Positions 17,439 to 26,603 of a stretch of 64,000 nt of DNA are shown piece after piece. Positions within the stretch are counted from its first letter, which is position 1. Every line of letters starts with the position of its first letter. Below the pieces are notes generated by a model that did no database searches, was not told where the DNA came from, and worked only from the letters and a program-made list of their open reading frames with translations. Location of the stretch: NCBI RefSeq assembly GCF_002937075.1, contig NZ_NHSJ01000087.1, positions 62,001 to 126,000 on the forward strand, in the 5' to 3' direction. Origin of the DNA: Rhodoblastus sphagnicola. GTDB lineage: Bacteria; Pseudomonadota; Alphaproteobacteria; Rhizobiales; Beijerinckiaceae. Made by a program: the position numbers and the translations under genes.

Positions 17439-19321
17439 TCCTCGCCTCCCCCCTGCTGCGCCGGCTGGTTGGCGAAGCCATAGCCCATGCGCGCCAGAAT
17501 CGGGAAGGGCTGCGTCGGCAGTTCAAGGCGCGGCGGCAGGCCGAGGATGGGCGTGACGCGCTCGATCAACCGGCCCGTGACATAGCCGGAATTGTAGGCG
17601 GCGGTGGCGAAATGGCCGTCCTCGGGCAAGCCCTGCGGCTCGTCCATCACCGTCAGGAACAGATAGCGCGGCGCGTCGGAGGGGGCCACCGCCATGAAGG
17701 TGGTGAACAGTTTGGTGTGGTCGTAACGGCCGTGGAAAACCTTTTCCGCCGTGCCGGTCTTGCCGCCGACGAAATAGCCGGGAATGTTGGCTTTCCTGGC
17801 GGTGCCGACCTCGGCGTTGAGACGCATGATGTAACGCAGGGCCTCGCTGGTTTCAGGTTTTATCACGCGCGGCATCGTGGTCTTGTCGAAATCCGCGGGG
17901 CGCTTGAGGAAGGTCGGCGTGACCAGATAGCCGCCATTGACCAGCGCCGCCACCGCCATCATCGCCTGCAACGGCGCCACGGCGAGGCCATGGCCGAAGG
18001 CGATGGTCGCCGACGACACCTGCGACCAATGCGCCTGATGCGGCTGCATCGGCTCGCGGCTTTCCGGCAATTCCGTGCGCATGCGGTCGAGCTGGCCCAT
18101 CTTGCGCAGGAAGCCCTTCTGGTAATCGGGACCGACCGTCAGGGCGAGCCGCGCCGTGCCGACGTTGGATGAATATTTGAACACCTCGGGCAGGGTCAAC
18201 ATCCGGTTCTTGGGGTGGTAATCGTGAATGACATTGCGTCCGATATGCAGCGGCGCCTGGCCGGAGACGGTGGACATCAGTCCGAACTTGCCGGAATCCA
18301 TCGCCATGGCCAGGGTCAGCGCCTTGAAGGTCGAGCCCATTTCAAACACGCCGTAAGTGAGGCGGTTGAAATTGTCCTCCTTCTGCGCGTCGCGGGGATC
18401 ATTGGGGTCATAATCGGGCAAGGATGCGGCGGCGACGACTTCGCCGGTGTTGACATCGAGAATGGCGGAGGCGGCGGCCTTGGCGCGGAAGCGCTCCATC
18501 GCCTTGGCCAGTTCGTCGCGCAGGGCATGCGTGGCGCGCAGGTCGAGCGACAGCGCGACCGGACGCAACTCCTGCTTGGGCATGGCGATGCCGGAGGCGC
18601 GCAGCGCCCCGAGGCCCTGGTCGTCCAGGTATTTTTCCACGCCCATCAGCCCGTCATTGTCGGCATTGGTGAAGCCGACCACATGGGAGCCGAGGCGCCC
18701 GTTGGGATAGACGCGCTTGTGCTCGGGCAGGAAGCCGACGCCGGGCAGGCCCAACCGGAAGATCTGGTTCTGCTGCGTCGGCGTGACCTCGCGCTTGACC
18801 CAGACGAAGCCCTTCTTCTTGCCGAGTTTTTCGCGCAGTTCGGAGGCGTTGAGATCGGGCAGGATGGCGGTGAGCTGTTCGGTCGCCTCGTCCTTGTCGA
18901 CGATGGAGCGCGGCTCCGCGAACACCGACATCACCTTGACGTCGGTGGCGAACACCTCGCCATTGCGGTCGGTGAGGTCGGGCCGCGCGGCCGAAACCGC
19001 CTCGGCGGCGTCGCGCTGCGCCGAATGCTGGCCGGGCGACAGGCCGAACGCGGCGAGACGCGCGACGAAGACGCAAAACAGCGCGGCGAACAGCAGAGCG
19101 ACGAGGCGGATGCGGCCCCGGCTCTTGTCGAGATCGGTCGAGCCGAGCGCGCGCCAGAACGACCGGCGCAGGAAGAACGGCGGCGGCGCGGGCGGCGGCG
19201 GCGGCGCCGGCTCCACGCCTATGGGCTCGAAATTCGGCTCGATCCCTGGCTCCGTCGCGAGATCGGGCGGTTCGAAACGGTCGTTCTGCGCGCGGGCGGC
19301 GGCGGATTGCATGTTCATCAC
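17435..19321 (-). CDS. ftsI: Septal transpeptidase FtsI (PBP3)
   Basis: 628 residues. A proline-rich cytoplasmic N-terminus (37-48) precedes one membrane helix (about 72-92), the pedestal domain and the transpeptidase. Active-site motifs: S330-T-F-K333, S383-S-N385 and K520-T-G-T523. It cross-links septal peptidoglycan with FtsW. The start overlaps the ftsL stop (ATGA), with nearby alternative Met codons at 1, 2 and 4. Confidence 0.97.
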   Translation of the reverse strand: MMNMQSAAARAQNDRFEPPDLATEPGIEPNFEPIGVEPAPPPPPAPPPFFLRRSFWRALGSTDLDKSRGRIRLVALLFAALFCVFVARLAAFGLSPGQHSAQRDAAEAVSAARPDLTDRNGEVFATDVKVMSVFAEPRSIVDKDEATEQLTAILPDLNASELREKLGKKKGFVWVKREVTPTQQNQIFRLGLPGVGFLPEHKRVYPNGRLGSHVVGFTNADNDGLMGVEKYLDDQGLGALRASGIAMPKQELRPVALSLDLRATHALRDELAKAMERFRAKAAASAILDVNTGEVVAAASLPDYDPNDPRDAQKEDNFNRLTYGVFEMGSTFKALTLAMAMDSGKFGLMSTVSGQAPLHIGRNVIHDYHPKNRMLTLPEVFKYSSNVGTARLALTVGPDYQKGFLRKMGQLDRMRTELPESREPMQPHQAHWSQVSSATIAFGHGLAVAPLQAMMAVAALVNGGYLVTPTFLKRPADFDKTTMPRVIKPETSEALRYIMRLNAEVGTARKANIPGYFVGGKTGTAEKVFHGRYDHTKLFTTFMAVAPSDAPRYLFLTVMDEPQGLPEDGHFATAAYNSGYVTGRLIERVTPILGLPPRLELPTQPFPILARMGYGFANQPAQQGGGEE

Positions 19322-19809
19322 TCCGCCTTCGGCTTAGAGACTGTTTTTAAAGGCTTGGCGACGATCTTGGCCGGCGCGGCGGCGTTCGGTTTCGACGTCG
19401 CCGGCGCGCCGCTGGGCGTCGCCGCCCGCGCGCCGTGGGACGGCGTCGCCGGCGCGCTGCTGGCCGAGGGGGTTTTGGTCGGCGCGTCCAGGCCGAGATC
19501 GCTCAGCTTGGCGGCGATTTCGTCGCCGCGCGCCGCCTTGTCCGGCACGGCGCTGGCGCTGACGATCTGCGTCAGTTGCAGGGTCTGGCCGCCGAGATAT
19601 TTGCCCGCCAGCGTCTCGATGCGGTCGGGATTGACGAGGTTCGACCATTCCGCCTTGAGCATGGCGACGCGGTCGGTCTCGCGCGACAGATCGCGCTTGG
19701 CCTTGGCCAGCTGCTCGGCCTGATAGAGCGTCGAATATTTGATCTCATAGGCATAAACGGCCGAACCCACCAGCACGATCACGGCGACGATGTTGAGGAT
19801 GCGGAACAT
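19318..19809 (-). CDS. ftsL: Cell division protein FtsL
   Basis: 163 residues: a short N-terminus, one membrane helix (NIVAVIVLVGSAVYAYEIKY), a coiled coil through about residue 60, and a long Ala/Pro/Lys-rich low-complexity tail. Size and position between rsmH and ftsI identify it, since FtsL sequences are poorly conserved. It bridges FtsB/FtsQ and FtsWI at the divisome. It follows the rsmH stop immediately on the minus strand. Confidence 0.85.
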   Translation of the reverse strand: MFRILNIVAVIVLVGSAVYAYEIKYSTLYQAEQLAKAKRDLSRETDRVAMLKAEWSNLVNPDRIETLAGKYLGGQTLQLTQIVSASAVPDKAARGDEIAAKLSDLGLDAPTKTPSASSAPATPSHGARAATPSGAPATSKPNAAAPAKIVAKPLKTVSKPKAE

Positions 19810-20745
19810 CTAAACCTCCCGGGCCGGGCTGGCGAGCCGCTCCGCCCAGCGCAGCTTTGCGGAGCGGGCGCGCGGATTCTTCAGCGACTCTTCGTAGCCC
19901 GCAGCGACGGGCTGACGCCCGTGGAGGGCGAAAGTGGGTTCGGGCGGAGGGATTTCGCCGGGCAACAGCCGCGAGGCCGCGCGCCCGCGCCCGCTGCGGT
20001 CGCCGAAAAATTTCTTGGCGATGCGGTCCTCCAGCGAATGGAAGGTCACAACGGCGAGGCGACCGCCGGGTTTCAAGAGCCGCTCGGCGGCCTCCAGCGC
20101 GCGCGAAAACTCGTCAAGCTCCTCGTTCACGGCGATGCGCAGCGCCTGAAACGTGCGCGTCGCCGGATGAATGTCCTGGGGGCGGGACGGATTGGCGCGG
20201 GCGACGATTTCGGCGAGGCGCAAGGTGGTGAGGATCGGCGCCTTGGCCCGCTCGATGCAGATGGCGCGGGCGATGCGGCGCGAGGCGCGCTCCTCGCCAT
20301 AGAGATAGATGAGATTGGCGAGGTCGTCCTGCTCCGTCTCGTTGACGAGATCGGCGGCGCTGCGGCCATTGCGCGACATGCGCATGTCCAGCGGCCCGTC
20401 GAAGCGGAAGGAAAAGCCGCGCTCGGCCTCGTCGAACTGCATGGAGGAGACGCCGATATCGAGGGCGATTCCATCGAATTTTTGGTCAGCCGCCACCTGC
20501 TCCATCCTGGAGAACCGGGTTTCCACCAGTTTCAGGCGTCCGCCCGCCTCGGCGACCAGGTCCTGGCCGGCGGCTATGGCGGTGGGGTCGCGGTCGAGCG
20601 CCAGCACGTCGCCGCCGCGCTCAAGAATGCCCCGCGTATAACCGCCGGCGCCGAACGTGCCGTCGATGAAAGTCTTGCCCGGCGCGACGTCGAGCGCGTC
20701 AAGCACTTCGGCGAGCAGGACGGGAATGTGGCGCGCGTCGCTCAT
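19810..20745 (-). CDS. rsmH: 16S rRNA (cytosine-1402 N4) methyltransferase RsmH
   Basis: 311 residues from ATG 20745 (GAGG 7 bases upstream). SAM-binding [16 protein letters not shown], the [31 protein letters not shown] block, and [22 protein letters not shown] are diagnostic. A longer in-frame extension upstream has no recognisable homology and is not used. It is the first gene of the dcw cluster here; mraZ, which often precedes it, is not visible. Confidence 0.95.
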   Translation of the reverse strand: MSDARHIPVLLAEVLDALDVAPGKTFIDGTFGAGGYTRGILERGGDVLALDRDPTAIAAGQDLVAEAGGRLKLVETRFSRMEQVAADQKFDGIALDIGVSSMQFDEAERGFSFRFDGPLDMRMSRNGRSAADLVNETEQDDLANLIYLYGEERASRRIARAICIERAKAPILTTLRLAEIVARANPSRPQDIHPATRTFQALRIAVNEELDEFSRALEAAERLLKPGGRLAVVTFHSLEDRIAKKFFGDRSGRGRAASRLLPGEIPPPEPTFALHGRQPVAAGYEESLKNPRARSAKLRWAERLASPAREV

Positions 20746-21094
20746 CGCGGGCCTCGCGCGGGAAAAAGGGGCAAGGGCATGGATTCCTGAAACTGCGCGT
20801 GGCGGCGCGCACACCAACCCGGCCAGCGCCGAAACGGCGCCGCGCGGAAGTGGAGGCGGGCTAACATGCGTCATGTCTGGGCGTCAACGCGGCCGGGTTG
20901 CGGTGTTCACGCCCATTAAAGCATTCTTAGCGTTAAGACTTTGTTGAGAGAGGAAGAGGTTTTCCGGTCAAAGGCTTGCCCGGCGCCCCTCCCCTTGGGG
21001 TTCTCGCGGGGCGATTGAGCGCGCCCGTGTCGGCGCGCTGCACGTGCGCGCCATGGTCGCCCCCCTTGGGAGCAACCACGGCATATGGGTTTTT
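20746..21094. other. Leader region of the dcw cluster, no gene seen
   Basis: No supported gene and no mraZ remnant. It should hold the promoter of the dcw operon; TTTAAT near 20918 on the minus strand is a possible -10 but has no convincing -35 partner. TTAA motifs are present with the wrong spacing for a CtrA box. Confidence 0.4.
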
Positions 21095-21506
<412 letters not shown>

Positions 21507-21512
21507 CCCTGC

Positions 21513-21803
21513 TTAGGGTTTTTCCGCAGGCGGCGCAACCGGCGATGTGTCCGGCTTCGGCGCTTCCAGCTTTTCGGCCCGCGCCTCGCAGACCGGCTCA
21601 TGCGGCGTGCAGGCGATGCCCGGCGTCGAGCAGGTTTTTTGCGTGCAGATCATGCAGCCGTCGGTCCAGGCGAAGCAGTCGGGATGATCCACGCCATATT
21701 TTTGCACGGCGCGCTGCTCCGCCGGCGTCGGTTCGGGGCCTGGCGTTTCGGCGAGGGCCGGCGCGACGGCCATACAGAACGCGAGCAAGAAGATTCGGCG
21801 CAT
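21513..21803 (-). CDS. Small secreted cysteine-rich protein
   Basis: 96 residues with a Sec signal peptide (MRRIFLLAFCMAVAPALA) and a mature region with six cysteines in the order DCFAWTDGCMICTQKTCSTPGIAC...VC, then a Pro-rich tail. The spacing suggests disulfides in the periplasm. Family not recognised. Start ATG 21803 with GGGAGGG close upstream. It ends a few bases before rnpB, so the rnpB promoter must lie inside this gene or the two are co-transcribed. Confidence 0.7.
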   Translation of the reverse strand: MRRIFLLAFCMAVAPALAETPGPEPTPAEQRAVQKYGVDHPDCFAWTDGCMICTQKTCSTPGIACTPHEPVCEARAEKLEAPKPDTSPVAPPAEKP

Positions 21804-21885
21804 GTCGCCCTCCCGCCGCCAATCTAGCCGCCGCGACGCCGCGCGCAAGATCGACTTGGCTTGTCGGCCATGGTAAAGCCGCGCC

Positions 21886-22809
21886 ATGCTTGAAGGACTG
21901 CCCCCCAACAACGCCGCCTTTGTCATGCGGCTGCGCTGCGATGAAGCGCAGGCGCGCGCGCTCGCCGATCTCGTGGTCGAGACGTTCGACCCCGCCGAAA
22001 CGGCGGCGGCCGCCTTCGAGGAGCAGGCCTCCACCGCAAGCTGGGCGGCGACGCCGTGGGTGGTGGAAGTCTATTTCAGCCACGCGCTGGACGAAGATAA
22101 CGTGCGCGAACTGGCGGCGGTGGTCGTCGGCGCGGAGCTGGCGCAACAGATCAGCTTCGGCCGCGTCTCGCAAAAGGACTGGGTCGCGTCCGCGCTGGAG
22201 GGCCTGTCGGCGGTGCGCGCCGGGCGTTTTCTCGTGCATGGCTCGCACGACCGCGCCAGCGTCAAGGTCAATGACATCGGCCTCGAAATCGAGGCGGCGC
22301 TGGCCTTTGGCACCGGCCACCATGGCACCACGCGCGGCTGTCTGCTGTTTCTGGAAGACATTCTGAAACGCCGCCGCCCGCAAAACATTCTCGATGTCGG
22401 CTGCGGCACCGGGGTTCTGGCGCTGGCCGCCGCCCGCGCCTTGCGCGTAAACGTGGCGGCGGGCGACATTGACGCCGAAGCGGTCAAGGCGACGCGCGGC
22501 AACGCTTTGCTCAATGGCGCCGGTCCCTGGCTCAAACCGGTGCGGGCGCGCGGCGCCGCCCATCCGGCCTTGCGGCGGCTGGAAGGCTACGATCTGATCT
22601 TCGCCAACATTCTGGCCAAACCCTTGCGGATGCTGGCCCCGAGCCTCGCGCAACTCGCCGCGCCCAACGCCGATGTGGTGCTGTCCGGCATGCTGTTGCG
22701 CGATGTGCCCGGCGTGGCCTCCGCCTGGGCGGCGCAGGGTTTCGCCATCGCGCGCCGTCGCGCCATCGACGGCTGGGCGACGCTGCTGCTGCGGCGCGGC
22801 GGCGCGTGA
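21886..22809 (+). CDS. prmA: Ribosomal protein L11 methyltransferase PrmA
   Basis: 307 residues; trimethylates L11 lysines and the N-terminus using SAM. The C-terminal methyltransferase domain contains AFGTGHHGTTRGCL, the SAM loop ILDVGCGTGVLALAA and NILAKPL (the NPPY-like motif). The N-terminal part is the L11-binding domain. Divergent from the Cys-rich gene; its TGA overlaps the ATG of the next gene. Confidence 0.93.
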   Translation: MLEGLPPNNAAFVMRLRCDEAQARALADLVVETFDPAETAAAAFEEQASTASWAATPWVVEVYFSHALDEDNVRELAAVVVGAELAQQISFGRVSQKDWVASALEGLSAVRAGRFLVHGSHDRASVKVNDIGLEIEAALAFGTGHHGTTRGCLLFLEDILKRRRPQNILDVGCGTGVLALAAARALRVNVAAGDIDAEAVKATRGNALLNGAGPWLKPVRARGAAHPALRRLEGYDLIFANILAKPLRMLAPSLAQLAAPNADVVLSGMLLRDVPGVASAWAAQGFAIARRRAIDGWATLLLRRGGA

Positions 22810-23576
22810 CGCGCCCAGGCGCGCTGCGCGCCGACCTTGCCGATTTACGCGAACATTGGCGCCGGCGCACGCCCGCCGCCGCCTCGATCTGGCCGCCGGC
22901 CCTGGCCGCGATCGCGCCAGCGCTGGCTGTTCTGGCCGATATCAGCCTGATTTTCGACGAAATTTTTGCACGGGGCGCCCGTGCGCTGCCGCGCGATCTC
23001 GTCGATGTCTTTCAAATCGTCACCCGCTTCGGCGAATCGCATTGGCTGTTCGCGCTGTCGGTCCTGACTTTTGTCGGCGCCGCCGGCGCCCGCGCCTCCG
23101 CCGTGACGCGCCGGGCAAGGGCGTGTTTTGGGCTGCTGGCGGCGCGTGCGCTCTATGTCTTTGTCGTGCTGGCGGATTCCGGCCTTCTCTCGCAGGCGCT
23201 GAAACATCCGATCGGGCGCGCGCGGCCGGCCCTGCTGGACAAGGTCGGGCCGCATCATTTCGAGTTTTTCTCCCTGCCGTCGATCTACGCCAGCTTTCCC
23301 TCGGGCCACACCATCACGGCCTTCGCCACCGCCGCCGCGCTCGGCTTTTTCCTGCCGCGCCGGTTCAAACCCCTGCCCTTTCTCGCCGCCCTGGCGATTG
23401 CGGCCTCGCGCGTCATCATCGGCGCGCATTATTGCAGCGACGTCCTCGGCGGCGCGCTGATCGGGCTGGCCTGCGCTTACCTTACGGCGCTGGTTTTCGC
23501 GCGGCGAAGACTCGCCTTCACCGTCGCGCCGGACTCGTTCTGGCCCAGGGCGCGGGGATCACGCCTCTGCGCGTAG
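22806..23576 (+). CDS. PAP2-family membrane phosphatase
   Basis: 256 residues, about 6 membrane helices. The three phosphatase signatures are intact: KHPIGRARP, PSGHT, and SRVIIGAHYCSD. The family acts on lipid phosphates such as undecaprenyl pyrophosphate or phosphatidic acid at the periplasmic face; the actual substrate cannot be told. The start overlaps the prmA stop (ATGA type), and the 3' end overlaps the convergent metC-like gene by 18 bases. Confidence 0.88.
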   Translation: MTRPGALRADLADLREHWRRRTPAAASIWPPALAAIAPALAVLADISLIFDEIFARGARALPRDLVDVFQIVTRFGESHWLFALSVLTFVGAAGARASAVTRRARACFGLLAARALYVFVVLADSGLLSQALKHPIGRARPALLDKVGPHHFEFFSLPSIYASFPSGHTITAFATAAALGFFLPRRFKPLPFLAALAIAASRVIIGAHYCSDVLGGALIGLACAYLTALVFARRRLAFTVAPDSFWPRARGSRLCA

Positions 23577-24749
23577 TCGTGCAAATCCCTTGTCCAGATC
23601 GTCCTTCAAATCCTCAATGTCTTCCAGACCGACGGAAAAGCGCAGCGCGGGACCCTCGGGCGCCCATACGGAAGCCGCGCGATAGCTGGAACAGTCGAAC
23701 GGAATGACGAGGCTCTCAAAACCGCCCCAACTGTAGCCAAGCCCGAACAGCTCCAAACCATCGAGCAGCGCGGCGACCGCCCGCTTCGACGCCGGTTTCA
23801 GGATCACCGAAAACAGCCCGGTCGAGCCGAGAAAATCGCGCTTCCACAGCGCATGGCCGGGATGGCTTTCCAGCGCGGGATGCAGCACGCGAGACACTTC
23901 CGGCCTTGACTCCAGCCAGCGGGCCAGCGCGAGTCCCTGCTTTTCCGCCTCGCGCAGACGCAGCGCCATGGTGCGCAACCCGCGCAGCGCCAGCCAGGCG
24001 TCCTCCTGCCCCGCGCAATTGGAAAACAACTGAAAGGTCTGGCGCAGCCGTTTCGCCCATTTGGCGTTGGCCGAAACGAGGCCGAGCAGCAGGTCGGAAT
24101 GGCCCGACAGATATTTGGTGCCGGCGTCGGCAGAGAGATCGACGCCGCGTTCATGCGCCGGGAAAAACATCGGCGTCGCCCAGGTGTTGTCCATGATCAC
24201 GCAGGCGTTTTTGGCGTGGGCGACGGCGGCTATGGCCGGAATATCCTGGATTTCAAAACTTTGCGAACCGGGCGCCTCGACCAGAACCGCCCTGGTGTTG
24301 GGCCGGAACAGAGCCGCGATCCCGGCGCCGACCAGCGGATCGTAAAAGGTGGTTGCGATCCCCATCCGGGTCAGAAACGCCTCGCAAAAGCTGCGGGTCG
24401 GGCCATAGGCCGAGTCGGTGACCAGCACATGGTCGCCGCTCGACAAAGCGGTGAGCAAGGCGAGGCAGCAGGCGGCGAGGCCGGACGGCGCCAGCACGGT
24501 GTCGGCGGCGCCCGAAATTTCGCTCCAGGCCTGTTCCAGCGCTTCGGTGGTCGGCGTGCCGAACGTGCCATAGCGAAAGCGCGAACCCGAGCGCGATTCG
24601 AGCGTGGCCATATCGGGAAACAGCACGGTGGAGCCGCGATAGATCGGCGTGTTGACGAAGCCGAACTGGTCTTCCGGCGCGCGGCCGGCATAGACCAGTT
24701 TTGTGCGCGCGCGCATGTTTTTGCGCGACTCAGGCGTGGATTTGGACAT
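23559..24749 (-). CDS. metC: Cystathionine beta-lyase / PLP sulfur-amino-acid enzyme
   Basis: 396 residues, Cys/Met-metabolism PLP family. PLP lysine in DAGTKYLSGHSD, cofactor loop SGLAACCLAL, substrate-loop MDNTWATP, and a C-terminal RFSVGLED-DLKDDL typical of bacterial cystathionine beta-lyases. It probably makes homocysteine from cystathionine. ATG 24749 is preferred (GGGA upstream); a GTG five codons earlier is possible. Gamma-lyase or related activity cannot be excluded. Confidence 0.88.
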   Translation of the reverse strand: MSKSTPESRKNMRARTKLVYAGRAPEDQFGFVNTPIYRGSTVLFPDMATLESRSGSRFRYGTFGTPTTEALEQAWSEISGAADTVLAPSGLAACCLALLTALSSGDHVLVTDSAYGPTRSFCEAFLTRMGIATTFYDPLVGAGIAALFRPNTRAVLVEAPGSQSFEIQDIPAIAAVAHAKNACVIMDNTWATPMFFPAHERGVDLSADAGTKYLSGHSDLLLGLVSANAKWAKRLRQTFQLFSNCAGQEDAWLALRGLRTMALRLREAEKQGLALARWLESRPEVSRVLHPALESHPGHALWKRDFLGSTGLFSVILKPASKRAVAALLDGLELFGLGYSWGGFESLVIPFDCSSYRAASVWAPEGPALRFSVGLEDIEDLKDDLDKGFARLRAEA

Positions 24750-24923
24750 GAGATTCCCTTTCACGGCGAGAGTGGCGGCGCGCGAGGGGGCGCGTCAAGA
24801 GGCGCGCGCCTTGCTTTGTGCGCGCGATTCCCCTATTGAAAAGGCTGAAAATCCCGGCCGCATTTTGCGCCGCGCGCCCGCAATGGCGCGCCGCCGGGAG
24901 CAGTTTCAGGATTGGGACGCGCA

Positions 24924-25229
24924 ATGACGGCTCGCATCTTCCGCCCCGCCAAGACCGCCACGCAATCGGGACTTGGCAAGACCCGCGCCTGGCGGCTGGA
25001 ATATGTCCCGGAGACGCCGCGCGGCATTGAGCCGCTGATGGGCTGGACCTCGTCTTCCGACATGAAGAGCCAGATCAAGCTGACTTTTCCGACCAAGGAA
25101 GAGGCGGTGGCCTATGCCGAGCGCAACGCCATCGCCTATCGCGTCGAGGAGCCGAACGAGGCCAAGCGCCGCGTCATGTCCTATTCCGACAATTTCAAGA
25201 CCAATCGCGTCGCGCCCTGGACGCACTGA
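24924..25229 (+). CDS. Complex I accessory subunit (NDUFS4/ETC complex I family)
   Basis: 101 residues matching the small family homologous to mitochondrial NDUFS4. It contains the conserved N-terminal ARIFRPAKTATQSGLGKTR, a central GWTSSSDMKSQIKLTFPTKEEAVAYAE, and a terminal YSDNF-NR-APWTH. It is an alphaproteobacterial supernumerary subunit of NADH dehydrogenase, not encoded with nuo. The tRNA-Arg gene follows after 10 bases. A short upstream in-frame ATG (24912) is possible. Confidence 0.9.
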   Translation: MTARIFRPAKTATQSGLGKTRAWRLEYVPETPRGIEPLMGWTSSSDMKSQIKLTFPTKEEAVAYAERNAIAYRVEEPNEAKRRVMSYSDNFKTNRVAPWTH

Positions 25230-25239
25230 AAGCGTAAAA

Positions 25240-25315
25240 GGCCCCGTAGCTCAGTGGATAGAGCAACCGCCTTCTAAGCGGTAGGTCACAGGTTCGAATC
25301 CTGTCGGGGTCGCCA
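25240..25315 (+). tRNA. tRNA-Arg (anticodon TCT)
   Basis: 76 nt with a full cloverleaf: acceptor GGCCCCG / CGGGGTC, anticodon stem ACCGC / GCGGT with loop CTTCTAA (anticodon TCT), T-loop GGTTCGAATCC, and encoded CCA. No second copy of its 3' end is visible in the window, so there is no sign of an integrated element here. Confidence 0.97.
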
Positions 25316-25690
25316 TCCCAAGCGCCATTTTCGATGTGCGGAAACGCACGGGAGCGTCGTCTCGTGAACTCACGAGACCGTCGGAAGCGCCTTCGACTGC
25401 CGTTGAAGCGCAAGCGCGGCTGCCGCCTGCACTCGGGGCGCGCGTGCGAGGGACCGGTCGAGGTCCACAGGGAAAAGAATGCGCCAGAAGGGGAAATTCG
25501 CTTCAGCGGCGTTTCGGATCCGACAAGGCGACGACGTTTGCCCTTCCGAAAAGGCGCTTACGCACCTAACCTGGATTTCCTAACGTAAACAACAATTTAT
25601 TCATGAACTCCGGGCAAAGTCCTTCACGGCGAGAGTGCGGATATGCCGGCTTAAAGCCGCGATTCATTCGCTCGACGGGAGTGTTGCATC
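25316..25690. other. Intergenic region after tRNA-Arg
   Basis: It holds one strong hairpin (GTCTCGTG AACT CACGAGAC, 25359-25378) without a T-run. Open frames here look spurious. The last about 100 bases must contain the promoter of the crotonase gene. No mobile element or att duplicate is seen. Confidence 0.5.
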
Positions 25691-26590
25691 ATGGAATTGA
25701 GGCTTGTGATCCGCCCACGCGAACCGGCTGAGTTTCCGGGGTGGTCCTTTCCGACGCTGGATGTCGAATTCGATGGCGCTTCCCGCGCATTCTGGATGTT
25801 TTACAAGGCGGATACGCCCCCTTGCTTCACGCTTCAGACCATCAACGATATCGTCGATGTGCGGGAATCGCTGCGGGCGTTGTTTCGCGCCGCCGACCCC
25901 GAGGCCTTTCCCGTCCGCTATTTCGTGATGGCGTCAAGGCGTTCCGGCATTTTCAACCTCGGCGGCGATCTCGCGACATTCGCGGACTCGATCCGCAAGG
26001 GAAGCCGGGCCGCCTTCCGGCGTTACGGACACGCCGCCATCGACGGATTGTACGGTCTCACCCAAGGGTTCGGCCTGCCGATCGTCACATTGGCGCTCGT
26101 TCAGGGCGATGCGTTGGGGGGCGGTCTGGAAGCCGCTCTGGCCGAAGACTTTCTGATCGCCGAACGCGGCGCCAAACTGGGTATGCCCGAAGTGGCTTTC
26201 AACACCTTCCCGGGCATGGGCGCCGCCAGCACATTGACGCGGCGCATGGGCGCGGCCTGGGCGGAAGAAGTCATGATGTCCGGGAAAGTGTTTTCCGGCG
26301 CCGAAATGCACGAACAGGGCCTCGTCGACGTCCTGGCCGAAGATGGCGATGGCGTCGCCTGCGCCAACAAATGGATCGCCGGGGACGAAAGCCGTTTCTC
26401 CGACCTGCGCAGCGTGGCGCAAAGCCGTCGCGCCTGTCTGCCGATCTCCTACGAAGAATTGATCGCCGTGAACGATCAGTGGGGCGAATGCTGCTATTCC
26501 GTCGGACCGGCGGATATTCGTCACATGGATCGACTCGTCTCCGCGCAAAGGAAGAAGACCCAAGCGCGAAACAAAACAACATCCTCTTAG
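25691..26590 (+). CDS. DSF-synthase-like enoyl-CoA hydratase (RpfF family)
   Basis: 299 residues, crotonase fold. It carries an oxyanion loop around FNLGGDL, GDALGGGLEAALAEDF with Glu147, and GMPEVAFNTFPGMGA with Glu167. The two glutamates are 20 residues apart, as in Xanthomonas RpfF (Glu141/Glu161), and the FPGMGA stretch is characteristic of RpfF. RpfF makes cis-2-unsaturated fatty-acid signals (DSF) from acyl-ACP. A GGDEF-EAL gene follows after 13 bases, which echoes the RpfF-RpfR pairing of Burkholderia. The function here is an inference. Confidence 0.8.
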   Translation: MELRLVIRPREPAEFPGWSFPTLDVEFDGASRAFWMFYKADTPPCFTLQTINDIVDVRESLRALFRAADPEAFPVRYFVMASRRSGIFNLGGDLATFADSIRKGSRAAFRRYGHAAIDGLYGLTQGFGLPIVTLALVQGDALGGGLEAALAEDFLIAERGAKLGMPEVAFNTFPGMGAASTLTRRMGAAWAEEVMMSGKVFSGAEMHEQGLVDVLAEDGDGVACANKWIAGDESRFSDLRSVAQSRRACLPISYEELIAVNDQWGECCYSVGPADIRHMDRLVSAQRKKTQARNKTTSS

Positions 26591-26603
26591 ATCGGCGCCG
26601 GTC

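Noticed and set aside
20918-20940. CtrA box upstream of rsmH
   Set aside because: Two TTAA motifs are 13 bases apart instead of 7.
25240-25690. Integration site of a mobile element at tRNA-Arg
   Set aside because: No duplicate of the tRNA 3' end, no integrase and no transposase found in the window.
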